Part shown: one piece after another, positions 16,091 through 21,679 of the stretch
Position numbering within the stretch: the first letter of the stretch is position 1
How the letters are laid out: every line of letters starts with the position of its first letter
NCBI GenBank assembly: GCA_020853075.1
Contig: JADYZS010000251.1
Location: 1 to 21,679, forward strand
Source: Anaerolineae bacterium
GTDB lineage: Bacteria > Chloroflexota > Anaerolineae > JADYZS01
DNA: 21,679 nucleotides
Direction: 5' to 3'
Made by a program: the position numbers and the translations under genes
Notes under the pieces: generated by a model
The model's input: only the letters and a program-made list of their open reading frames with translations
Told to the model about the DNA's origin: nothing
The model's database searches: none

Positions 16091-16594
16091 TTAGGCTTCC
16101 CACTCGTGCTCACAGAGTTCCAGCACCCGCTTGACGTACCGTTGCGTCTCGGCATAGGGCGGTATGCCGCCATAGCGGTCCACCGCGCCGGGGCCCGCAT
16201 TGTAGGCCGCCAGCGCCAACGAGACGTTGCCGTAACGGTCTAGCATCTGGCGCAGGAACGTGACGCCTGCTTCTACGTTCTGCGTCGGATCAAACGAGTC
16301 GCGGACCCCCAAGCCCCTGGCCGTCTCATCCATCAGTTGCATCAGCCCCTTCGCGCCAGCAGACGAGATGGCGTTGGGATTGAAGTTGGATTCGGCCTTG
16401 ACGACGGCCCGCACCAGATCCGCCGAAAGGCCATGCCGGGCGGATGCCGCCACAATCAGCGCGTCAAAATCTCCCTTTGCAGAGGTTGTGCTGCCGGTTG
16501 TCGCGGGTTTCCCATCCAAACTGCGGGCAATGCGGCCCGCCCATTGCGCCAGGAGAGGCTTCAGAAACAGGTCCTGAATCGGAGCCAGATTCAT
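16091..16594 (-). CDS. Flagellum-associated lytic transglycosylase (SLT domain)
   Basis: A 167-residue soluble lytic transglycosylase-type enzyme that cleaves peptidoglycan glycan strands, here most likely to let the rod through the wall. The SLT domain spans about 44-160. Catalytic E68 lies in VVKAESNFNPNAIS, followed by the GAKGLMQLM motif (80-88), NVEAGVTFLRQML and AYNAGPGAV (130-138). It has no signal peptide, so it is probably exported by the flagellar secretion system, as inferred for similar operon-encoded enzymes. Its ATG overlaps the fliJ stop (ATGA), and GGAGGA lies six bases upstream within fliJ. It takes the place of the muramidase domain found in FlgJ of Proteobacteria. Confidence 0.93.
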   Translation of the reverse strand: MNLAPIQDLFLKPLLAQWAGRIARSLDGKPATTGSTTSAKGDFDALIVAASARHGLSADLVRAVVKAESNFNPNAISSAGAKGLMQLMDETARGLGVRDSFDPTQNVEAGVTFLRQMLDRYGNVSLALAAYNAGPGAVDRYGGIPPYAETQRYVKRVLELCEHEWEA

Positions 16595-17055
16595 GCCGGT
16601 TCCTCCACTCTGCTCTCGCGCAAGAAGCGAACCACGCTGATCTCATCCAGCGTGCGGGCTTCCTGCCGCAGGTCCTCTTCCTTCTGCTGGATCACGAATC
16701 TCTCGCGCAATTTCTCTATGGTCTGTTTCTCTTGCAAAGCCTGGGCCAACTCCGTGCGCTTCGCCTCGGCCAGTTTGGTCAGGTCGGCTACGCGAGTCTT
16801 CTGCTCCTGTTCCCGGTTCTGCAACTGCTGCATGTAGGTATATTGGTTCAGGATCAGGACACAGTCAAGCGGACTCCTCTGTTGGGTGTTCTGAATATCT
16901 GTCGCCAGGTTATAGATGCGCCCCTGAATGGCGGTCAGGGCCATCCGTTCCACTTGCAGGCTCCTCTCCAGAGCCGCGAGTTCCTGCTGCCGCAGTTCAA
17001 CGATCTGTTCCCGATAATTCAGCACAGGCTGCAAACGAAACCCTGGTCGTGCCAT
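16591..17055 (-). CDS. fliJ: Flagellar export chaperone FliJ
   Basis: A 154-residue, mostly coiled-coil cytoplasmic protein, consistent with FliJ, the stalk that links the FliI ATPase ring to the export gate. It has the N-terminal FRLQPVLNYREQIVELRQQE and long Gln/Glu/Arg/Leu-rich heptads thereafter. FliJ is poorly conserved in sequence; size, coiled coil and position directly after fliI make the call. The frame extends to a TTG at 17070 that overlaps the fliI stop, but the ATG at 17055 has AGGGGA six bases upstream and begins at the family-like MARPGFRLQP, so I prefer it. Its stop overlaps the start of the transglycosylase gene. Confidence 0.88.
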   Translation of the reverse strand: MARPGFRLQPVLNYREQIVELRQQELAALERSLQVERMALTAIQGRIYNLATDIQNTQQRSPLDCVLILNQYTYMQQLQNREQEQKTRVADLTKLAEAKRTELAQALQEKQTIEKLRERFVIQQKEEDLRQEARTLDEISVVRFLRESRVEEPA

Positions 17056-17066
17056 CTCGCATCCCC

Positions 17067-18398
17067 TCAAGCCGTCAAGCGAGCCAGACGCTCAATCGTC
17101 ATTTCATAAGGAGACACTTCATTGCCACGCTGGCGCAAGAATGCCTTAATGTCAGACAGAAGGGCTATAGCCCGGTCAATCTGGGGGTTGCTCCCCTTGG
17201 CGTACGCGCCGATGTTGATCAGGTCTTTGGCGCGCTCATAGGTTGCCAGGACCTCTCGCAACCTGCCCGCCGCTTCCAGATGGCCTGACGTGGCAAGGTC
17301 GCTAATGAGACGGCTGACGCTCGCCAGAACGTCTATGGCCGGGTAGTGGTTTTCGCTTGCCAACGCTCGCGAGAGGACGATATGACCATCCAGGATTGAG
17401 CGGACGGTATCCGTAATCGGCTCGTTGAGATCGTCCCCTTCCACGAGGACGGTGTAGAAGCCGGTAATCGTCCCCGATTCTGACGTTCCCGCCCGTTCCA
17501 TCATCTTGGGCAAGAGAGCGAACACCGACGGAGGATAGGCCCGCATTGCAGGCGGCTCGCCAATCGCCAAACCCACTTCGCGTTGCGCCATGGCAAAACG
17601 AGTCACCGAGTCCATCAGGAATGTGACGTCCAGGCCCTGGTCACGAAACCAATCGGCAATGGTGGTCGCCGTCCACGCGCCCTTGAGGCGTACCAGCGGC
17701 GGATGGTCAGAGGTGGAGACGACTACCACCGAACGGGCCAGACCCTCCGGCCCTAGATTCTGTTCAATGAAGTCGCGCACCTCGCGGCCCCGTTCGCCGA
17801 TGAGGGCGATGACGCTTACGTCCGACGTCGTATTGCGGGCCAATGCCCCCAAGAGGGTGCTTTTCCCAACGCCGCTCCCCGCGAAAATCCCAATGCGCTG
17901 TCCCTTGCCCACCGTCAGGAGGCCATCAATCGCCCGGATGCCGGTTTGCAGCGGTTCGCTGATCGGCGGGCGCCGCAAGGGGTGAGGCGACGAATTTTCG
18001 TGCAGGATCGCCCGCTCCGTCGGCAAAGGTCCCATCCCGTCCAGCGGACGGCCCAGGCCATCAATCACCCGGCCCAGGAGAGCGCGGCCTACCGGCACGG
18101 TGAAAGGAGCGTGTACCGCCGTCACTGCTGTGCCGGGCTGAATCCCTGCCGTCTCACCCAGGGGCATGAGCAAGGCCCGATCTTGCTTGAAGCCGACCAC
18201 CTCGGCGATCACGGGGGGGCGACCGTGATTCACGCGGATCTCGCACATCTCGCCGGTTTCCGCGTTCAAGCCCTCGGCCTCAATTGCCAGGCCGATCACT
18301 TGTACGACCCGACCCTGGCGGCGTAGGGTCACGATCTGAGGCAGGAGGTCATGATAGCGGCGCAGGTTGACCGCGGGAATGGTATCTCTGGCAATCAT
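17067..18398 (-). CDS. fliI: Flagellum-specific ATP synthase FliI
   Basis: A 443-residue ATPase of the type III export apparatus, related to F1 beta. It unfolds and releases export substrates at the cytoplasmic face of the basal body. The Walker A loop is AGSGVGKST (173-181), with GERGREV (201-207) and the Walker B aspartate D263 in DVTFLMDSVTRFAMAQRE. The N-terminal beta barrel and the GRALLGRVIDGLGRPLDG segment (104-121) fit the family. AGGGGGAT lies just before the ATG, and the start overlaps the fliH stop by 4 bases (ATGA), so the two are translationally coupled. Confidence 0.97.
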   Translation of the reverse strand: MIARDTIPAVNLRRYHDLLPQIVTLRRQGRVVQVIGLAIEAEGLNAETGEMCEIRVNHGRPPVIAEVVGFKQDRALLMPLGETAGIQPGTAVTAVHAPFTVPVGRALLGRVIDGLGRPLDGMGPLPTERAILHENSSPHPLRRPPISEPLQTGIRAIDGLLTVGKGQRIGIFAGSGVGKSTLLGALARNTTSDVSVIALIGERGREVRDFIEQNLGPEGLARSVVVVSTSDHPPLVRLKGAWTATTIADWFRDQGLDVTFLMDSVTRFAMAQREVGLAIGEPPAMRAYPPSVFALLPKMMERAGTSESGTITGFYTVLVEGDDLNEPITDTVRSILDGHIVLSRALASENHYPAIDVLASVSRLISDLATSGHLEAAGRLREVLATYERAKDLINIGAYAKGSNPQIDRAIALLSDIKAFLRQRGNEVSPYEMTIERLARLTA

Positions 18399-19081
18399 TT
18401 ATCCCCCTGAAAACTACGGAAAGCCCTCTGAATCAGATCCAGTTGCGTATCGGGTCGCCCATCTATCTGCCCGGCCCCGCAGGTCACAATACATCCCCCC
18501 GGTGCTATCCTCTCGTCAGCCACCAGTTTCCAATCCGGTTTGCTCTCTTTCGGCCAGACGGCAGACAACCTCTGCACGTCGGTAGGGTGAAGGTGAATCT
18601 GGAAAGGGCCCGACTGTCCCAATTGTTCAATGGCCCGGTGTGCCATATAGGAGATGACCTCGGCGTTGTTAGTAGCGACGTCGCCGATCACCTTGCGGGC
18701 AACGGCGAGAGCCAGTTCCACCAATTCGCTTTCTGCCCCAGACAGGATACGGACTCTCTCCTCCAAGACGCTGTTCAGAACCGCCTGCAAATGGGCGGCT
18801 CCCTGTTTGGCTTGCGCTTCGGCTACGGCTCGCCCTTCTGCACGCCCCGCCTCAAACCCTTGCTGGCGGCCTGCGGCCTCTGCCTGCTGGTAGATCGTCT
18901 TGACTTGCTGCTGGGCTTCGGCCAAAATCCGTTCGGCCTCGGCATGAGCCTGTTCCAGGAGAGAGTTGGCGAGGCCCTCCCCAACACTCTGCTTTTCGGC
19001 TTCCTCCGGGCCTTGAATGTCCGGCAGATCCTTCGCCGCTACCACACGATACTGGCGGATGATACTCTTAGATAAGGACAT
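18395..19081 (-). CDS. fliH: Flagellar assembly protein FliH
   Basis: A 228-residue regulator that binds FliI and docks it at the C-ring. The central part (about 44-95) is a helical stretch rich in Ala, Glu and Gln, including HAEAERILAEAQQQ and the small-residue repeats GFEAGRAEGRAV, typical of FliH. The C-terminal half (about 105-225) is the V-type ATPase subunit E-like domain, with LALAVARKVIGD, HPTDVQRL and GGCIVTCGAGQIDGRPDTQL. It overlaps the 3' end of fliG by 14 bases and the 5' end of fliI by 4. Confidence 0.94.
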   Translation of the reverse strand: MSLSKSIIRQYRVVAAKDLPDIQGPEEAEKQSVGEGLANSLLEQAHAEAERILAEAQQQVKTIYQQAEAAGRQQGFEAGRAEGRAVAEAQAKQGAAHLQAVLNSVLEERVRILSGAESELVELALAVARKVIGDVATNNAEVISYMAHRAIEQLGQSGPFQIHLHPTDVQRLSAVWPKESKPDWKLVADERIAPGGCIVTCGAGQIDGRPDTQLDLIQRAFRSFQGDK

Positions 19082-20114
19082 CGCCTTGCCCTCCCCGCGA
19101 GACGGCGATCTCTTCGGACTCTTCCAGACGCCGAATCACTTCCACGATGCGCTGTTGCGCAGCCTCCACCGTGCTCACCCGCACCGGCTTCATCACGGCC
19201 ATTTCCTCTTCCATCAACTGAGCCGCGCGCTTTGACATATTGTGCATGATGCGCTCGCGCACATCTGGCTTCACCCCGCGCAGAGCGAGAATGAGATCCT
19301 TTTGATCCACGTCGCGCAGGATGCGTTGGATGGAACGGTCGTCCAACTGGACGATATCCTCAAAGATAAACATCTGGTTTTTGACGACTTGCGCCAGTTC
19401 TGGGTTCTGTTCGGTGAGCGCGTCCAGCACTTGCCGTTCCAGGCTGCGATCCGACTGGTTTAGGATCTGCACAAGGAAATCAACGCCACCTTGCTGCGAC
19501 CCGGCTTCGTCGCGCAGGAGCGTGTTGGAGAGTTTGTTTTGCAGATTGCGCTCAACCTCTCGCACCACATCGGGGGTGATGCGCTCAATCGTCGCGATAC
19601 GAGCCGCCACATCGGTCTGGAGTTCTGGATTCAGGCTGCTCAGAATCCTGGCGGCTTGCGCAGGGCGCAAATGCGACAGGATAAGAGCGATGGTCTGGGG
19701 ATGTTCTTCATTGAGCACGCTGGCGACAGGCGCGGGGTCTGCATCGGCCAGAAAACTGAAACTCTGGGTCTTGTTCTGGTCAAGGAGCCGGGCAAGGAAT
19801 TCCTCGGCCCGCTCCTTACCCATGGTACGGCCCAGCAGATCACGCACGTATTGCAAGCCGCCCTGCTTCTCGGCTTCCCGCGTCAGGATCACTTTCTGCG
19901 CCTGTTGAAGAACCTGTTTTTGGTCCTCAGGCGGCGCGGTGGGCGTGCTGAACATCTCCAGGCTCACGCGCTCCATCACGTCCTCGCGGCAGTGTTTCAG
20001 CACTTCGGCAGCGAGTTCGCTTCCCAACATGATGAGGAGCACAGCGGCGCGGCGAGAACCCGACATCTGAGCAGAAGCAGAGGCTAACGCGGAAGAAGTC
20101 TGAGATGAAGCCAT
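19068..20114 (-). CDS. fliG: Flagellar motor switch protein FliG
   Basis: A 348-residue rotor protein that joins the MS ring (FliF) to the C-ring and transmits torque. All three domains are present. The middle-domain motif EEHPQTIALILSHL is at residues 136-149. The MFXF motif appears as MFIF (248-251), followed by EDIVQLDDRSIQRILRDVD, and the torque helix region runs from about 271 to 300. The conserved tail is EAAQQRIVEVIRRLEESEEI. The first 18 residues are Ser/Ala-rich and probably disordered. The start is 3 bases after the fliF stop, with GGAGA inside the fliF end as ribosome binding site. Confidence 0.97.
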   Translation of the reverse strand: MASSQTSSALASASAQMSGSRRAAVLLIMLGSELAAEVLKHCREDVMERVSLEMFSTPTAPPEDQKQVLQQAQKVILTREAEKQGGLQYVRDLLGRTMGKERAEEFLARLLDQNKTQSFSFLADADPAPVASVLNEEHPQTIALILSHLRPAQAARILSSLNPELQTDVAARIATIERITPDVVREVERNLQNKLSNTLLRDEAGSQQGGVDFLVQILNQSDRSLERQVLDALTEQNPELAQVVKNQMFIFEDIVQLDDRSIQRILRDVDQKDLILALRGVKPDVRERIMHNMSKRAAQLMEEEMAVMKPVRVSTVEAAQQRIVEVIRRLEESEEIAVSRGGQGDVLI

Positions 20115-20117
20115 CGC

Positions 20118-21679
20118 TTATTTCTCCGCCAGCCACGATTGGACAAGTTCAGCAATCAGTTCCGGATCTTCTTCAGCGACTGCGATCAGCCTGTCTCGCA
20201 AGGGGTTCGGAGGTGGCTCAGGGAGCATCTCTATTTCCGGGGCCGCAGACTCCGCCTGACGTACCGCTGCTGCGGCAGCGGGCTCCGGCAACTGTTGAGC
20301 GGGCATGGGAGCCGATAGTTCTTCATCCACAATCGCCACATAGGGCACCTGTTCCTGACCCAAGCGGCGCGCAAGGTCGCGGAAGGTGAGCCGGGCGAAG
20401 CGCAGCAAGATCACCAGAGCCAGGAGCAGAGCGACCAGCCGCATCAGGCTTATCATCAGAGACCTGCGTTCTGCTTCAGCCACGGACGGTTCTGCGGCAG
20501 CAGATATATCCTCAAAGGGGACCCGTTGCACGACAACGCTATCTCCGCGGCTGGTATCCACCCCCGCCGCGGCAACCAACATCGTTTGGATGTTGTCTGC
20601 CTGGGCCTGGGGGATCACGTCGCTCATCAGGACGGCAACCGAAAGCCTCTGCAAAGTCCCCGGCGCGGTGACGACGGCCTGAATCACCTTTGATACTTCG
20701 TAGTTTTTGGTCGTATCCTGCCGCTCGTATTTGGAGGGCCCGGTGGTGCCGGTAGTGGGATAGGTAGGAGGCGTCGTGTTGCTATCCACACCGGGCACGC
20801 CACCGGCCGGTGTGCCACTCCCCTCGTAGGTCTCCTCGCGACTGGTCTCGCTGCGGACGACGCCGACGCCATCGGTAAGAGGTGCGTAGGTCTCGCTGTT
20901 GACCTGCTTCTGATCCCAATTAAAAGCAGCGCTGACCCGCACGACTGCCCGGTCAGGCCCAATAGTTTGATCCAACATGGTTTGCAGGCGCGCTTCCAGT
21001 TCCCGCTCGTAGGTGCGCTGCACCTCCAATTGGCCGGTACTTGCCTGGAGAGTGGAGGGAACGGAATCGGCCTCACCTGCGGCAGAGAGGATGTTGCCCG
21101 TCATATCTACCAGGGTGATGTTGCCCGGTTTCAGCCCTTCCACGCTGCTCGCTACCAGATGCGTTACCGCGCGCACCTGGGCGCGGGTGAGTTCGGCGTT
21201 GGGTTTCAGTTGCAGGACAATGGATGCGGTAGGCGAGCGCTGCTCTGAGATGAAAAGGCTTGGCTCCGGTATGACGATGTGGACACGGGCACTCGCCACG
21301 GGCTCCATACTGGTGATAGTGCGGGCCAGTTCCCCTTCCAGAGCCCGCTGGTAGTTCACCCGCTGCATGAAATCGGTCATGCCCAGATTTCCCAATTGTC
21401 CACCGTCAAACAACTCAAAGCCAACGGTGCTCCCTTTGGGAAGCCCCTGCTTTGCCATCTCCAAGCGCGCGTTATAGACCTCCCGCGAGGGGACCTGAAT
21501 GACGCTTCCCCCTTGCAGAAGGCGGTATGGGATGCCGAGGGTTTTCAGGTGGTCAACTACGGCGGCGGCATCTTCTTCACTGAGGCCGGTGTAGAGAGTG
21601 GCATAGTCGGGCGTTTGTGCCCAGAAACCGACGTAGAAGGCTAACACCAACGCGGCCACCGCCGCCGCGCCGACGACGA
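20118..21679 (-). CDS. fliF: Flagellar MS-ring protein FliF (5' end cut by window edge)
   Basis: About 520 residues of FliF, the membrane ring on which the flagellar basal body is built. The frame is open to the window edge. Before the GTG at 21659 it still encodes a hydrophobic VVGAAAV stretch belonging to the first transmembrane helix, so that GTG is not the true start and a short N-terminus is missing. After that helix comes the classic YATLYTGLSEEDAAAVVDHL, then VPSREVYNARLEMAKQGLP. The second membrane helix is about 400 residues in (MRLVALLLALVILLRFA). The tail EEDPELIAELVQSWLAEK is the FliG-binding segment. A Gly/Thr/Pro-rich loop in the middle is normal. It is followed by fliG 3 bases later. 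Confidence 0.97.
   Translation of the reverse strand, partial: VVGAAAVAALVLAFYVGFWAQTPDYATLYTGLSEEDAAAVVDHLKTLGIPYRLLQGGSVIQVPSREVYNARLEMAKQGLPKGSTVGFELFDGGQLGNLGMTDFMQRVNYQRALEGELARTITSMEPVASARVHIVIPEPSLFISEQRSPTASIVLQLKPNAELTRAQVRAVTHLVASSVEGLKPGNITLVDMTGNILSAAGEADSVPSTLQASTGQLEVQRTYERELEARLQTMLDQTIGPDRAVVRVSAAFNWDQKQVNSETYAPLTDGVGVVRSETSREETYEGSGTPAGGVPGVDSNTTPPTYPTTGTTGPSKYERQDTTKNYEVSKVIQAVVTAPGTLQRLSVAVLMSDVIPQAQADNIQTMLVAAAGVDTSRGDSVVVQRVPFEDISAAAEPSVAEAERRSLMISLMRLVALLLALVILLRFARLTFRDLARRLGQEQVPYVAIVDEELSAPMPAQQLPEPAAAAAVRQAESAAPEIEMLPEPPPNPLRDRLIAVAEEDPELIAELVQSWLAEK

Noticed and set aside
16444..17109. Plus-strand 221-codon frame across fliJ and the transglycosylase
   Set aside because: Antisense to two overlapping flagellar genes; the Leu/Phe-rich sequence is the reverse of coiled-coil codons.
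18443..19075. Plus-strand 210-codon frame across fliH
   Set aside because: Antisense to FliH; no domain or ribosome binding site.

Overview
The window looks like chromosomal DNA from a flagellated, GC-rich bacterium, most likely a member of the Chloroflexota (Anaerolineae-like). This placement is an inference. It rests on a single-subunit Elp3 (common in Chloroflexota), very large secreted proteins with Thr-Pro linkers, a short Gram-positive-style FlgD, and the flagellar operon protein TIGR02530 between flgD and flgE. No rRNA, tRNA, CRISPR array, transposase or phage gene is visible.

Left part (1-4263): the 3' end of an unrecognised gene cut by the window edge; a minus-strand SAM methyltransferase resembling the eukaryotic tRNA methyltransferase Trm9; a divergent elp3 gene starting 48 bp away; a 141-bp palindromic repeat; and an aldo/keto reductase that ends at a hairpin shared with the convergent neighbour. 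Elp3 makes the cm5U34 intermediate in tRNA, and Trm9 methylates that intermediate to mcm5U34 in eukaryotes. The divergent pair, with a palindromic -10 box between the genes, therefore suggests a bacterial two-step wobble-uridine pathway.

Right part (4264-21679): one long minus-strand flagellar cluster, read from right to left as fliF (cut by the edge), fliG, fliH, fliI, fliJ, a lytic transglycosylase, flgB, a 1110-residue secreted glycosidase-like protein, fliK, flgD, the TIGR02530 protein, flgE, and a roughly 1034-residue secreted protein with two tandem glycosidase-like barrels. From fliF to the transglycosylase the genes overlap or lie within 3 nt, so this stretch is one transcription unit. 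It encodes the MS ring, the C-ring rotor, the export ATPase complex and a wall-opening enzyme. The hook section (flgB, fliK, flgD, TIGR02530, flgE) follows. The two secreted glycosidase-like proteins are not known flagellar parts. One is coupled to flgB with a 2-nt gap, which makes a flagellum-linked extracellular carbohydrate activity the other main point of interest.

Three palindromic repeats of unrelated sequence (3003-3143, 7409-7516, 15965-16051) sit between genes; two of them are inside the flagellar cluster. No gene-free stretch exceeds 300 bases.
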